DNA of 64,000 bases, taken from positions 1 through 64,000 of the forward strand of contig CAMFJT010000002.1 in the NCBI GenBank assembly GCA_945957125.1. Direction: 5' to 3'. This document shows, one piece after another, positions 35,734 through 44,725 of the stretch. The position numbers were made by a program, and so were the translations under genes. Positions within the stretch are counted from its first letter, which is position 1. Every line of letters begins with the position of its first letter. A model generated the notes under the pieces. The model saw nothing but the letters and a program-made list of their open reading frames with translations, ran no database searches and was not told the DNA's origin. The stretch is from an uncultured Rhodospirillales bacterium. Its GTDB lineage: Bacteria > Pseudomonadota > Alphaproteobacteria > Reyranellales > Reyranellaceae.

Positions 35734-37983
35734 CTACTGCTCGGCCGCGACGGCCCGATAGGCCGCCTCGCCTTGCTCCGGGGCGGGCTCGTCGGCCTGC
35801 GCGTCCAGGGTGACGACCACCTTGTCCAGCGGACCGACGAAGTCGTTGCTGCGATCGATCACGCCGGGGACGGTGACATTCGACCATCCGCAGGTCAGCC
35901 CCGACGACAGGCCGAAAGTACCCCACGTCCTGACGTCCAGGACGGAGCACCGCGCGATGCCGTCGCTGGCGAGCGACAGGTTCGCCCGACCCTTGGCGAT
36001 CCGCTCGACCCGCACCTCCATGCACCGCGTGTCGGCGCCGAGCCGGCATCGCAGGGTATGGCCCGACGTTTCGGTGCAGGCATAGTGGAAGACGATCTCG
36101 CCGTTCTCGGCGCGGAGGCTGCATCCGCCGAACCGGCTTCCCCAGACGAGGATCGGCCCGGACGAGGCCACCGGCGAGGCATTGAAGAAGGCGGCGATCC
36201 GGTAGCCGCGATCCGTCACCGGCGGCGTGAGCTGGCGATCCACGCGTGCCATCCCCGGCCGGTACTCGTATCGTGACCGCGGATTGTTCCTCAGCCATTC
36301 GAACGCCCGCTCGCCTTCACGGTCATCCAGCGGAAGGACGCCGAACTTCTCCGCCTCGGCCCACCACAGCGCGATCAGCTCACGCAGCAGAGCCGGATGG
36401 TCGTCCGCCCGGTTGCGCAGCTCGGCGAAATCCTCGTCGAGCTTGAACAGCTCCCAGCGGTCCTGGTCGAAGTCTTCTCCCTTGATATGCCGGGCCACCG
36501 CCTTCCAGCCATCGCGCCACATCGCGCGATCGCCGACAAGCTCGAAGATCTGGGTTTGCTTGCGCGTCGGCGCGTCCGGCTGGTCGAAGGTGTAGGCGAA
36601 GCTCTCGCCGTGAAGCGGGATCTGCTCGATCCCGCGATAGGAGCCCGGCGCGGCGATGCCGAGCTCCTCGAGCACCGTCGGCAGGACATCGATCACGTGG
36701 TGGTACTGGCCGCGCACGGCGCCGCCCCCGGCGATCCGCTTCGGCCAATGGACGATCAGCGGCGCCCGGATCCCGCCGCCGTAGGTGTTCTTCTTGTACC
36801 ACTTGAGCGGCGTGTTGGAGACCTGCGCCCATCCCATGGGGTAGTGGTTGAAGGCATCGTCGCTGCCGACGGCCTCCAGGCGCTCGAGCGCGAAGGCTGT
36901 CGTCTCGGGCTCGTACTGCGTATGCCGGCGGATGTTGATCGCACCGGCGGGCCCGCCTTCGCCGCTCGCGCCGTTGTCGGAGAGCAGGACGAGCAGCGTG
37001 TTGTCGAGCTGGCCGACGTCGGCGAGATAGTCGACCAGGCGCCCGATCTCGCTGTCCGTGTGCTCGACGAACGCTGCGTAGGTCTCCTGCAGGCGCACGC
37101 TTACCGCGCGTTCGTCCGCGGCGACGTCCGTCCAGGCCTTGACCCCGGGATTGCGCGGCGCCAGGCCGGTATCCGGCGGCACGATGCCCTCGGCCTTCTG
37201 CTTGCGCAGGCGAGCGGCGCGGATCTCGTCCCAGCCGGCGTCGTAGCGGCCTTTGCAGCGCTCGATGAACGGCTTCGGCACATGGTGCGGCCAGTGCGGC
37301 GCGCCGAGCGCGAGATAGAGCAGGAAGGGGCGCCGCGGCGCGTCGGCGACATGGTCGCGGACATGCTCGATGGCGTGATCGATCAGGTCGCCCGTCAGGT
37401 GATAGCCCGGGACCGGCGGCGTCCTGATCGGCTGGTTGTCGCGATGCAGGTCAGGCGCCCACTGATCGGTGAACCCGCCGAGAAAGCCGTACCAGCGGCT
37501 GAACCCCCGGCCCAGCGGCCAGCTATCGTGCGGCCCGGCCGTCGTGTAGTTGCCGAGGTTCGTCAGGTGCCACTTGCCGATCGCGTATGTCCCGTAGCCC
37601 TGGGCGGAGAGGATCTCGGCGATGGTCGCGGCATTCGTGCTGAGCTGCCCGCGATAGGCGGGGTAGCCGCTCGACCATTCCGCGATCGCGCCGACGCCCA
37701 CCGAATGGGCGTTCCGGCCGGTGACCAGGCAGGCGCGTGTCGGAGAGCACATCGCGGTGACATGGAAGTTGCTGTACCTGAGGCCCCGGGCGGCCAGCCG
37801 ATCGATCCTCGGCGTCGATATCTCGGAGCCATAGCAGCCGAGGTCCGAGAATCCCATGTCGTCGAGAACGATCACGACGACATTGGGGGCGCCCGGCTTC
37901 GGGGCAACGGGCCCCGACCAGTCGGGGATGGAATCCTTGTGAGTCTTGCCGACGCGGCCGCGGAATTCAGGATCGGGTTGCAC
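35734..37983 (-). CDS. Arylsulfatase-type sulfatase
   Basis: A 749-residue protein from GTG 37983, with GGGGGAGG seven bases upstream. The sulfatase fold begins 'PNVVVIVLDDMGFSDLGCYG' (metal Asp pair). 'MCSPTRACLVTGRNAHSVG' is the sulfatase signature; Cys79 is the residue turned into formylglycine by a C-x-P-x-R maturase. 'GKWHL', 'GAPHWPHHVPKPF', and 'LLVLLSDNGASGEGG' complete the active site. No signal peptide is evident, so it acts in the cytoplasm unless another route is used. The C-terminal ~200 residues form an extra beta-rich region. It overlaps the 3' end of the GntR gene by 17 bases, so both are co-expressed. Substrate: an organic sulfate ester, identity unknown. Confidence 0.93.
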   Translation of the reverse strand: MQPDPEFRGRVGKTHKDSIPDWSGPVAPKPGAPNVVVIVLDDMGFSDLGCYGSEISTPRIDRLAARGLRYSNFHVTAMCSPTRACLVTGRNAHSVGVGAIAEWSSGYPAYRGQLSTNAATIAEILSAQGYGTYAIGKWHLTNLGNYTTAGPHDSWPLGRGFSRWYGFLGGFTDQWAPDLHRDNQPIRTPPVPGYHLTGDLIDHAIEHVRDHVADAPRRPFLLYLALGAPHWPHHVPKPFIERCKGRYDAGWDEIRAARLRKQKAEGIVPPDTGLAPRNPGVKAWTDVAADERAVSVRLQETYAAFVEHTDSEIGRLVDYLADVGQLDNTLLVLLSDNGASGEGGPAGAINIRRHTQYEPETTAFALERLEAVGSDDAFNHYPMGWAQVSNTPLKWYKKNTYGGGIRAPLIVHWPKRIAGGGAVRGQYHHVIDVLPTVLEELGIAAPGSYRGIEQIPLHGESFAYTFDQPDAPTRKQTQIFELVGDRAMWRDGWKAVARHIKGEDFDQDRWELFKLDEDFAELRNRADDHPALLRELIALWWAEAEKFGVLPLDDREGERAFEWLRNNPRSRYEYRPGMARVDRQLTPPVTDRGYRIAAFFNASPVASSGPILVWGSRFGGCSLRAENGEIVFHYACTETSGHTLRCRLGADTRCMEVRVERIAKGRANLSLASDGIARCSVLDVRTWGTFGLSSGLTCGWSNVTVPGVIDRSNDFVGPLDKVVVTLDAQADEPAPEQGEAAYRAVAAEQ

Positions 37984-38734
37984 GGGTTTCCTCCCCCTGG
38001 TGCTGGATCTTCAAGTCCATCTCGAGCTGGATGACGTCGCCTCGATAGGTCACCTCGGCCAGGTAGATCACCTGGCCGCCGGCGCCGGTGAAGACGCGGC
38101 GCACATGGGCCACGGGCGAGCCCACGGGAATGCGCAGGTGCTCCGCCGCTTCGAGACCGGCGCCGGCCAACGTCAGCGTCTGCCGCGCCGTCGCGATGGG
38201 CGAAGGCCGCATGGCGGTCAGGATGGGAATCACGGCTTCCGTCCGGAACCGCTTTGGCGAACGCCGGAACAGCCGCTCGTCGAGATGGATATCGATGAGG
38301 CAGTAGGCATCGTCATCGCGACGATGAACGCGCCGCATCTGCACATAGGAGGCAGCCGGCACGCCGTCGCTCGCGCGCAGCGGGGCCGCCTCGACCGCTT
38401 CGCGCAGCGTCAGCATCTCGGGCCGGGTCCGGCGATAGACTTTCGCCAGCTCCTCCAGCGAGGATTCCATGCGGACCCAGCGGTCCTCCTTGACCGAGCC
38501 CATCACGAAGCTGCCGCGGCCCTGCCGGGCCTCGATCAGCTGCTCCCTCTCGAGGAGCTGGACGGCCTGGCGCACCGTTCCGCGGGCGACTTCGTATGAG
38601 CGCGCCAGCTCGTCGTTGGACGGCAGGCGATCGCCCACCTTCCATACCCCGCGCGCAATCTGCTGGCGGAACAGCTCGACGAGCTGCAGGTAGCGCGGGA
38701 CGGGACTGTTGCCGAGGGCGCTGGCGTGCTGCAT
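37967..38734 (-). CDS. GntR/HutC-family regulator with UTRA effector domain
   Basis: From ATG 38734 the protein has 255 residues (ATG 38740 also possible, but it lies inside the operator arm). The N-terminal winged helix: 'PRYLQLVELFRQQIARGVWKVGDRLPSNDELARSYEVARGTVRQAVQLLEREQLIEARQGRGSFV', the classic GntR pattern. The C-terminal ~150 residues ('ASYVQMRRVHRRDDDAYCLIDIHLDERLF', 'VIYLAEVTYRGDVIQLEMDL') form a UTRA ligand-binding domain of the HutC group. It should repress itself, the overlapping sulfatase gene and the divergent TctC gene through the dyad at 38736-38757, with relief by a small molecule related to the sulfatase product. Confidence 0.9.
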   Translation of the reverse strand: MQHASALGNSPVPRYLQLVELFRQQIARGVWKVGDRLPSNDELARSYEVARGTVRQAVQLLEREQLIEARQGRGSFVMGSVKEDRWVRMESSLEELAKVYRRTRPEMLTLREAVEAAPLRASDGVPAASYVQMRRVHRRDDDAYCLIDIHLDERLFRRSPKRFRTEAVIPILTAMRPSPIATARQTLTLAGAGLEAAEHLRIPVGSPVAHVRRVFTGAGGQVIYLAEVTYRGDVIQLEMDLKIQHQGEETRATRS

Positions 38735-38735
38735 G

Positions 38736-38757
38736 GTCATCCAATAATATGGATGAC
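38736..38757. promoter_or_regulatory. GntR operator (perfect dyad)
   Basis: GTCATCCA-ATAATA-TGGATGAC: 8-bp perfect arms around an AT-only six-base centre, directly upstream of the gntR start and 48 bases before the divergent TctC start. The position allows control of both directions. Confidence 0.7.
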
Positions 38758-38804
38758 TATATAAGATCGATCGGACGCGAAAAAGAGCTGCGCGGGAGGA
38801 AGCC

Positions 38805-39764
38805 ATGAAGATGCTCAGGATCGCCTACCGCGTTCTCGCCGGGCTGGGGATTGCGACGGCATTGATGCAGGGGCCTGCGCTGGCCTGGCCGGACCGGCCG
38901 GTCCAGCTCATCGTCGGCTTTCCGCCCGGCGGCGCGGCGGACGTGATCGCGCGGGCTCTCGCGACGGATCTTTCCAGGACGCTCAAGCAGCAGGTCGTTG
39001 TCGTCAACAAGGAGGGCGCCGCCGGCATCATAGCCATGAGCGCCGCCGCCAATGCCGCTGCCGACGGCCATACGCTGGTCTTCGGACCGGTCGGGCCGCT
39101 GACCCTGCAGCCCCATCTCAAGGCGAGCCTTCCCTACCAGCCCGACGACTTCGCCGGGATCTGCCAGACATTCACTGCCGACATCGCGCTCTATACGGGC
39201 GCCAACGGCACGTTCCGGACGATGAAGGATGTCATCGCAGCGGCGAAGGACGCTCCCGGCAAGATCGTCTTCGGATTCGGCGGGCTTGGAACCATGCCGC
39301 ACCTCGCGCCCCTGCAACTGACGATGAAGGCGGGCGTGGAGCTCCAGGGCGTGCCGTATCGCGGCGATCCGGCCGTGATCCTTGCCATTCGCAGCGGAGA
39401 GCTCCAGCTCGGCTCGGGCGTCCTGGGGCTTGCCCTCAACCAGGGCTTCAGGCCGCTGGTCGTGTTCTCGCCGGCGCGGCTGCCGCAAGCGCCCGACGTT
39501 CCCACCGCGACGGAGCTCGGCTACCCCGTGGTCGGCCAGGTGTTCGGCGGGCTCCTCGGGCTGAAGGCCATTCCCGCCCCGGTTCGCAAGGCCGTCGAAG
39601 CAGCCTGCGCTCGCGCCGTCGAAACCGCCGACTACCAGGCCGCCGCCAGGAGCACGCAACAGGACGTCTCCTTCCTCGACGGCGAGGCGTTCACGCAGCG
39701 CATCGCCGAGGAGTCGAGAATCCAACGCGATGTCATCAGGGCGGCCGGAATAAGGCTCGAATGA
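38805..39764 (+). CDS. TctC/Bug-family solute-binding receptor
   Basis: A 319-residue protein with GGGAGGAAG before ATG 38805. A Sec signal (MKMLRIAYRVLAGLGIATALMQGPALA) is cut before WPDRPVQLIVGFPPGGAADVIAR, the standard opening of mature Bug proteins. 'NKEGAAGIIAMSAAANAAADGHTLV', 'VPYRGDPAVILAIRSGELQ' and 'PDVPTATELGYPVVG' are typical of the fold. These periplasmic receptors bind carboxylates, amides or other small acids, either for TctAB transporters or for signalling. No tctA/tctB follows, as is common for the many orphan Bug proteins. Divergent from gntR over a shared operator, so likely receptor for the sulfatase substrate or product. Confidence 0.93.
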   Translation: MKMLRIAYRVLAGLGIATALMQGPALAWPDRPVQLIVGFPPGGAADVIARALATDLSRTLKQQVVVVNKEGAAGIIAMSAAANAAADGHTLVFGPVGPLTLQPHLKASLPYQPDDFAGICQTFTADIALYTGANGTFRTMKDVIAAAKDAPGKIVFGFGGLGTMPHLAPLQLTMKAGVELQGVPYRGDPAVILAIRSGELQLGSGVLGLALNQGFRPLVVFSPARLPQAPDVPTATELGYPVVGQVFGGLLGLKAIPAPVRKAVEAACARAVETADYQAAARSTQQDVSFLDGEAFTQRIAEESRIQRDVIRAAGIRLE

Positions 39765-39786
39765 TCCGGGCCCGGCGCGCGGATCA
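39762..39786. terminator. Dyad pairing the stops of convergent TctC and hemC genes
   Basis: TGATCCG-N11-CGGATCA: the arms start with the TGA of the TctC gene and end with the reverse-strand TGA of hemC. The centre is GC-rich and there is no U-run. Probable two-way transcript end by inference. Confidence 0.45.
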
Positions 39787-40704
39787 GGCGAAGAATCCCG
39801 GCCCGCCGCGGCGCTTCAGCTCGTCGCCGGCCTCGCGGCCCATCGCTTCGGCGTCGGCGGCCGGACCGCGCCGCTCGGTGGCGATCAGCTCGGAGCCGTC
39901 CGGCCGGGCGATCAGGCCGCGCAGGTAGAGCGCCCCGTCGGCGTCGAGGATCGCGTGGCCCGCGATCGGGGTGCGGCACGAGCCGTCGAGAGCGGCGAGC
40001 ATCGCGTGCTCGGCAGCCACGCAGGTCGCGGTCGTGGCGTGGTTGATCGCGGCCAGCCAGCCGATCGTGCGCGCATCGTCGATGCGGCATTCGATGCACA
40101 CCGCGCCCTGGCCGACGGCCGGCAGCATCTCCGCTTCCGGCACCGGCGTGCCGACATCGAGGCCGAGGCGGTTGAGGCCGGCGCACGCCAGCAGCGTCGC
40201 CTCGACCTCGCCGGCCGCGCGCTTGGCCAGCCGCGTGTCGACGTTGCCGCGCAGCGTCACGACTTTCAGGTCCGGCCGCTGGTAGAGGAGCTGGGCGCGG
40301 CGGCGCAGGGCGGCGGTACCGACGACCGCGCCCGGCTTCAGGTCGGCGATCCGTTCGACATCGCCTGCGATCAGCACGTCGCGCGCATCTTCGCGGGGCA
40401 GGAACGCGGAGATCACCAGGCCCGGCGGCTGCGCGGTCGGCATGTCCTTCATGCTGTGCACGGCGATGTCGATCCGCCCCGAGAGCAGCGCCTCCTCGAT
40501 CTCCTTGACGAACAGGCCCTTGCCGCCCGCCTCGGACAGCGGCCGGTCCTGGATCCTGTCGCCCGTCGTGCGGATCACCACCACCTCGATCGCATCGGGA
40601 GCGGCAAGCGCCGGCACGGCCGCCGCGAGCGCGTCGCGCACCAGGCCGGACTGGACGAGGGCAAGCTTGCTGCCGCGTGTGCCGAGGCGAAGGAGAGAGG
40701 GCAT
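39784..40704 (-). CDS. hemC: Hydroxymethylbilane synthase (porphobilinogen deaminase)
   Basis: A 306-residue enzyme that joins four porphobilinogens into hydroxymethylbilane in tetrapyrrole (heme) synthesis. 'LRLGTRGSKLALVQSGLV' opens the protein. 'GLFVKEIEEALLSGRIDIAVHSMKDMP' carries active-site residues and the catalytic Asp region, and 'GTAALRRRAQLLYQRPDL' has the Arg cluster that holds the growing chain. 'LDGSCRTPIAGHA' has the Cys that carries the dipyrromethane cofactor. It is complete and normal length. It is divergent from tsaD with 46 bases between starts, an arrangement often seen in alphaproteobacteria. Confidence 0.98.
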   Translation of the reverse strand: MPSLLRLGTRGSKLALVQSGLVRDALAAAVPALAAPDAIEVVVIRTTGDRIQDRPLSEAGGKGLFVKEIEEALLSGRIDIAVHSMKDMPTAQPPGLVISAFLPREDARDVLIAGDVERIADLKPGAVVGTAALRRRAQLLYQRPDLKVVTLRGNVDTRLAKRAAGEVEATLLACAGLNRLGLDVGTPVPEAEMLPAVGQGAVCIECRIDDARTIGWLAAINHATTATCVAAEHAMLAALDGSCRTPIAGHAILDADGALYLRGLIARPDGSELIATERRGPAADAEAMGREAGDELKRRGGPGFFA

Positions 40705-40750
40705 GGCACTGCTCTAGCGCAGCTCATCCCCGGAGGCTAGAAGTCCCCGC

Positions 40751-41794
40751 ATGCGTGTCATGGGTATCGAGACGAGCTGCGACGAGACGGCCGTCGCCGT
40801 GGTCGAGGCGCCGCCGGGCGATGGGTCGCTCGGCGAGCCGGTCGGGCGCATCCTGGCCAACGTCGTCTACAGCCAGATCGCCGAGCATCGCCGCTTCGGC
40901 GGCGTCGTGCCCGAGATCGCCGCGCGCGCCCATCTCGAACGGATCGACGGGCTGGTGACCGAGGCGCTGGCCGAAGCCGGATTGGAGCTCGCCGACCTCG
41001 ACGGCATCGCCGCGACCGGCGGTCCGGGCCTGATCGGCGGCGTGATGGTCGGCGTCATGACCGCCAAGGCGATCGCCTTCGCGCACGACAAGCCGTTCCT
41101 CGCCGTCAACCATCTCGAAGGACACGCCCTGTCGGTCCGGCTCACCGAGCCGGTGGCGTTCCCCTACCTGCTGCTGCTGGTGTCGGGCGGCCATTGCCAG
41201 CTCCTCACCGTGCGCGGGCCGGGCGATTTCACGCGGCTCGGCACCACGATCGACGACGCCGTGGGCGAATGCTTCGACAAGACCGCCAAGCTGCTGGGCC
41301 TCGGCTCGCCCGGCGGACCGGCGGTCGAGCAGGCGGCGAAGGGCGGCGACGACAGGCGCTTCGCCCTGCCCCGGCCGATGTGGCGCAAGCCCGGCTGCGA
41401 CTTCTCCTTCTCGGGGCTGAAGACCGCCGTGCGCCAGACCGTCGAGAAGCTGCCGAAGGACGACGCGCAAGCCGTCGCCGATCTCTGCGCCTCGTTCCAG
41501 CGCACGGTCGGCGACGTGCTGATCGACCGCTGCGGCAATGCGCTCGCGACGGCGCCGCACGACACGCTGGTGGTGGCCGGCGGCGTCGCGGCCAACATAT
41601 ACCTGCGGGGCAGGCTGGAGACGCTCGGCGTGCGCCTCGTCGCGCCGCCGATCCGGCTGTGCACCGACAACGGCGCGATGATCGCCTGGGCCGGCATCGA
41701 GCGACTGCGGCTCGGCATGGTCGACGATCTGGATTTTGCGCCGCGGCCCCGCTGGCCGCTCGATCCCGGCGTGAGGATGGGGCAGCAGCCATGA
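40751..41794 (+). CDS. tsaD: tRNA N6-threonylcarbamoyladenosine transferase TsaD
   Basis: A 347-residue Kae1/TsaD/Gcp protein that transfers threonylcarbamoyl from TC-AMP to A37 of ANN-reading tRNAs, with TsaB and TsaE. '[17 protein letters not shown]' opens the ASKHA fold; '[12 protein letters not shown]' holds the metal-binding His pair; '[15 protein letters not shown]', 'GRDF'-like '[27 protein letters not shown]' and '[13 protein letters not shown]' bind substrate and nucleotide. It is full length. The stop overlaps the next gene's ATG (ATGA), so the following oxygenase is translated from the same mRNA. Confidence 0.98.
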   Translation: MRVMGIETSCDETAVAVVEAPPGDGSLGEPVGRILANVVYSQIAEHRRFGGVVPEIAARAHLERIDGLVTEALAEAGLELADLDGIAATGGPGLIGGVMVGVMTAKAIAFAHDKPFLAVNHLEGHALSVRLTEPVAFPYLLLLVSGGHCQLLTVRGPGDFTRLGTTIDDAVGECFDKTAKLLGLGSPGGPAVEQAAKGGDDRRFALPRPMWRKPGCDFSFSGLKTAVRQTVEKLPKDDAQAVADLCASFQRTVGDVLIDRCGNALATAPHDTLVVAGGVAANIYLRGRLETLGVRLVAPPIRLCTDNGAMIAWAGIERLRLGMVDDLDFAPRPRWPLDPGVRMGQQP

Positions 41795-42402
41795 GCCTGG
41801 TCACTCTGTTCGCCACCCCCATCCTGATCGAGGATCTACCGGGCGCCGCGACGCTCAGCGCCGAGCTCGCCCGTACGATCGGGGCGCGCGAGCAGAGCCA
41901 TCCCGGTACGCAGCATTCGAACCTGGGCGGCTGGCAATCCGACTGGGACATGGATCGCTGGGGAGGCGCGGCAGCGATCAAGCTGCTGGCGATCGGCCGC
42001 AACACCGCCAACCGCATCACCACCGACCGGCAGGGCCGGCCGGTCTCGATCCAGTGGAAGGCCAACATGTGGGCCAACGTCAACCGCGGCGGGCATGGCA
42101 ACGAGTTCCATTCCCATCCGGGGAGCTTCTGGTCGGCGGTGTACTACGTCGACGACGGCGGCATCGATGCCGATCCGTCGCTCGAGGGCGAGCTCGAGTT
42201 CATGGACCCGCGCGGGCCGGGGCCGGCAATGTATGCCCCGCAGCTCGCCTACGGCAGCGCCGGCCTCTCGGTCGGCGCCAACGAGGTGGTCCGGCCGAAG
42301 TCGGGCCGGCTGGTGATGTTCCCGTCCTGGCTGCTGCATCAGGTGCGGCCCTATCGCGGCACGGCGCGGCGCATCTCGATCGCCTTCAATCTCAGCCTGT
42401 GA
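41791..42402 (+). CDS. 2-oxoglutarate/Fe(II)-dependent oxygenase of the TIGR02466 type
   Basis: A 203-residue protein starting at ATG 41791 in the tsaD stop. '[31 protein letters not shown]' gives the first iron His and a nearby acidic residue within the double-stranded beta-helix; '[30 protein letters not shown]' gives the distal His and the Arg/Ser that hold 2-oxoglutarate. The pattern, with N-terminal '[13 protein letters not shown]', matches the uncharacterised TIGR02466 putative 2OG-Fe(II) oxygenase family. Inserted between tsaD and gpsA with four-base overlaps on both sides, it is tightly coupled to them. The substrate is unknown; a role in modifying a tRNA or a translation protein is possible from context only. 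Confidence 0.82.
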   Translation: MSLVTLFATPILIEDLPGAATLSAELARTIGAREQSHPGTQHSNLGGWQSDWDMDRWGGAAAIKLLAIGRNTANRITTDRQGRPVSIQWKANMWANVNRGGHGNEFHSHPGSFWSAVYYVDDGGIDADPSLEGELEFMDPRGPGPAMYAPQLAYGSAGLSVGANEVVRPKSGRLVMFPSWLLHQVRPYRGTARRISIAFNLSL

Positions 42403-43403
42403 GCGCCATCGACGATAGTGGCGTTGGCCATATCGGCGTCGTCGGCGGCGGCGCCTGGGGCACGGCGCTCGCCTGCCTGGCACGCCGCGCCGGACGGCAG
42501 GTCACGCTGTGGTCGCGCGATCCGGCGATCTCGGGCGCGATCGCCCACGAACGTGCCAACCCGGTCTATCTGCCCGGCATTGCGCTCGACGCGGGGATCG
42601 CGGCGGCAAAGAGCCTTGACGCGCTCGGCTCCTGCGATGCGCTGCTGCTGGTCTGTCCGGCGCAGGCGGTGCGCGAGGTCGGCAGCCATCTGCCGGGCGT
42701 CGGCCCCGTGGTGATCTGCGCCAAGGGCATCGAGGCCACGACCGGCCTGCTGATGCCGGAAGTGCTGCAGCAGATCCAGCCTGGCCGCCCGGTCGCCCTG
42801 CTGTCGGGGCCGAGCTTCGCGGAAGAGGTCGTGCGCGGCCTGCCGACGGCGATCAGCATCGCAAGCCTCGATCCCGATGTCGGGCGCGATCTTGCCGCAT
42901 CCCTCGCGGCCGGCCCATTCCGGCCGTACTGGACGCACGACATGCTGGGGGTGGCGCTGGGCGGCGCAGTCAAGAACGTGCTCGCCATAGCCGCCGGCAT
43001 CGTCGAAGGCCGCGGCCTCGGCCACAACGCGGCCGCCGCGCTGATCACCCGCGGCTTCGCCGAGATGGCGCGGCTCGGCCAGGCGATGGGCGCGGAACTC
43101 GAGACCATGACCGGCCTGAGCGGCCTGGGCGATCTCGTTCTGACCTGCCACGGCCCGCTGTCGCGCAACCGCTCCCTCGGCGCCGCGCTCGGACGCGGGA
43201 CGACACTTGCCGAGTTCATGAAGGGCCGCCGCCAGGTCGTCGAGGGCGAGGCAACGGCGCCGGCGGTGCTGGCGCGGGCGGCGCGATACGGCATCGAGAT
43301 GCCGATTTGCACCGCCGTCGATGCTATCCTTCACGCGGGCGCGGACCTCGATGCGACGATCCGCGGCCTGCTGGCGCGGCCGCTGCGCCGCGAAGGCGAA
43401 TGA
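42399..43403 (+). CDS. gpsA: Glycerol-3-phosphate dehydrogenase [NAD(P)+]
   Basis: The start is GTG 42399, overlapping the oxygenase stop by four bases (GTGA); the long upstream frame of the ORF track is out-of-frame tsaD/oxygenase sequence. The 334-residue enzyme reduces dihydroxyacetone phosphate to sn-glycerol 3-phosphate for phospholipid synthesis. 'IGVVGGGAWGTALACLARRAG' is the dinucleotide fold, 'CAKGIE' and 'LSGPSFAEEV' follow, and 'LGGAVKNVLAIAAGI' carries the catalytic Lys. 'TMTGLSGLGDLVLTCHGPLSRNRSLG' is the usual C-terminal signature. Complete. Confidence 0.97.
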   Translation: MSAIDDSGVGHIGVVGGGAWGTALACLARRAGRQVTLWSRDPAISGAIAHERANPVYLPGIALDAGIAAAKSLDALGSCDALLLVCPAQAVREVGSHLPGVGPVVICAKGIEATTGLLMPEVLQQIQPGRPVALLSGPSFAEEVVRGLPTAISIASLDPDVGRDLAASLAAGPFRPYWTHDMLGVALGGAVKNVLAIAAGIVEGRGLGHNAAAALITRGFAEMARLGQAMGAELETMTGLSGLGDLVLTCHGPLSRNRSLGAALGRGTTLAEFMKGRRQVVEGEATAPAVLARAARYGIEMPICTAVDAILHAGADLDATIRGLLARPLRREGE

Positions 43404-43433
43404 GAATTCGCCGAGGCAAATAGGGGGAGAGAG

Positions 43434-43844
43434 ATGGCGCACTGGCTCATCAAGTCCGAGCCGACGGTCTATTCCTGGGACCAGTTCGTGAAGGAGAAAC
43501 GCACCTCCTGGACCGGAGTGCGCAATGCGCAGGCCGCGATCAACCTCAAGGCCATGAAGACGGGCGATCTCTGCTTCTTCTACCATTCGAACGAGGGCAA
43601 GCAGATCGTCGGCATCGCCAAGGTGATTAAGACCGCCTATCCCGATCCGACCGACAAGGCTGGCAAGGCCGTTACCGTCGACGTGGCACCGGTCAAGCCG
43701 GTCGATCCGCCGGTGACGCTCGCCGCCATCAAGGCCGATCCGAAGTTCAAGGAATTCGGTCTCGTCCGCCAGTCGCGGCTCTCCGTCGTGCCGGTCAGCG
43801 ACGAGCACTGGGCGCTCATCCAGAAGATGTCCGCCGGCACGTGA
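43434..43844 (+). CDS. EVE domain-containing protein
   Basis: A 136-residue protein with GGGGGAGAG before ATG 43434. 'MAHWLIKSEPTVYSWDQF' and 'WTGVRNAQAAINLKAMKTGDLCFFYHSNEGKQIVGIAKV' are the standard EVE (PUA-like) signature shared with thymocyte nuclear protein 1. EVE domains bind modified bases in DNA or RNA; in bacteria they occur next to core genes or as parts of restriction systems. Here it stands alone among metabolic genes, so a tRNA or housekeeping RNA role is more likely than defence. It overlaps the next gene by GTGA. Confidence 0.93.
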   Translation: MAHWLIKSEPTVYSWDQFVKEKRTSWTGVRNAQAAINLKAMKTGDLCFFYHSNEGKQIVGIAKVIKTAYPDPTDKAGKAVTVDVAPVKPVDPPVTLAAIKADPKFKEFGLVRQSRLSVVPVSDEHWALIQKMSAGT

Positions 43845-44725
43845 GTCCCACCAGCCGCGGCATCCTCGCGATGTCGGCGTCGGTCGTGGTCTTCATCTTC
43901 AACGACGCGCTGATAAAGCTCGCCGCCGAAACGATGCCGCCGCTGCAGGCGATCGGCCTGCGCGGCATCTTCGCCACCATGTGGTGCGGCTTCGCGATGC
44001 TGCTGCAGGGCGATTGGGCGCAGGTCCGCCGTATCCGCCATCCGGTGGTGGCGCTGCGCGGCATGCTCGAGGCGGTCGCCGCGATCAGCTATCTGGTGGC
44101 GTTGGCCTACATCCCCTTCGCGATCGCCACCGCCGTCAATCTCTCGACGCCGCTCTTCCTCGCCGCGCTCGCGGTGCTGCTGCTGAACGAGACGGTCGGC
44201 TGGCGGCGATGGAGCGCGATCGCGGTAGGCTTCGTCGGCGTGCTGATGGTGATCCAGCCGCGTGCCGACGATGCCGGCATCTGGACCTGGCTGGTGGTGT
44301 TCTCCTCGCTGGCCGGCGCGCTGCGCGATGTCATCGCCCGATGGGTACCGCCCACCGTGCCGACGCTGGTCGTGTCGATGAGCTCGGCCGTCACGCTCGC
44401 CGTCGTCGGCACCGGCTGGGCCGTGGTCGACGGCTGGCAGCCGATGACGCATCGCGGCATAGCTCTCGTGCTCGGCTCCTCGCTGCTGCTGGCCTGTGGC
44501 TATCAGCTCCTCATGATCGCCCTGCGCTCCGGCGCGGCCTACTCCGTGCTGGGCGCGTTCCGCTATGCCTCCGTCCTCTGGGCGATCGCCATCGGTTACG
44601 TCCTGTGGGGCGACGTGCCCAACCTGCTCGCGGTCGCCGGTATCGGCGTGATCGTCGCAGCCGGACTCTATATCCTCCACCGCGAGCGAACGATGCGGGA
44701 GACCTCGATTGGCCGACAGCAGTGA
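43841..44725 (+). CDS. DMT-superfamily transporter (EamA domains)
   Basis: A 294-residue integral membrane protein with about ten hydrophobic segments in two EamA repeats: 'FIFNDALIKLAAETMPPLQAIGLRGIFATM' in the first and 'GYQLLMIALRSGAAYSVLGAFRYASVLWAIAIGYVLWGDVP' in the second. GTG 43841 overlaps the EVE gene stop by four bases. Members export or import small metabolites such as amino acids or riboflavin; this one most resembles the general RhaT/EamA exporters. Nothing in the sequence fixes its substrate. It continues the operon from gpsA/EVE. Confidence 0.9.
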   Translation: MSPTSRGILAMSASVVVFIFNDALIKLAAETMPPLQAIGLRGIFATMWCGFAMLLQGDWAQVRRIRHPVVALRGMLEAVAAISYLVALAYIPFAIATAVNLSTPLFLAALAVLLLNETVGWRRWSAIAVGFVGVLMVIQPRADDAGIWTWLVVFSSLAGALRDVIARWVPPTVPTLVVSMSSAVTLAVVGTGWAVVDGWQPMTHRGIALVLGSSLLLACGYQLLMIALRSGAAYSVLGAFRYASVLWAIAIGYVLWGDVPNLLAVAGIGVIVAAGLYILHRERTMRETSIGRQQ

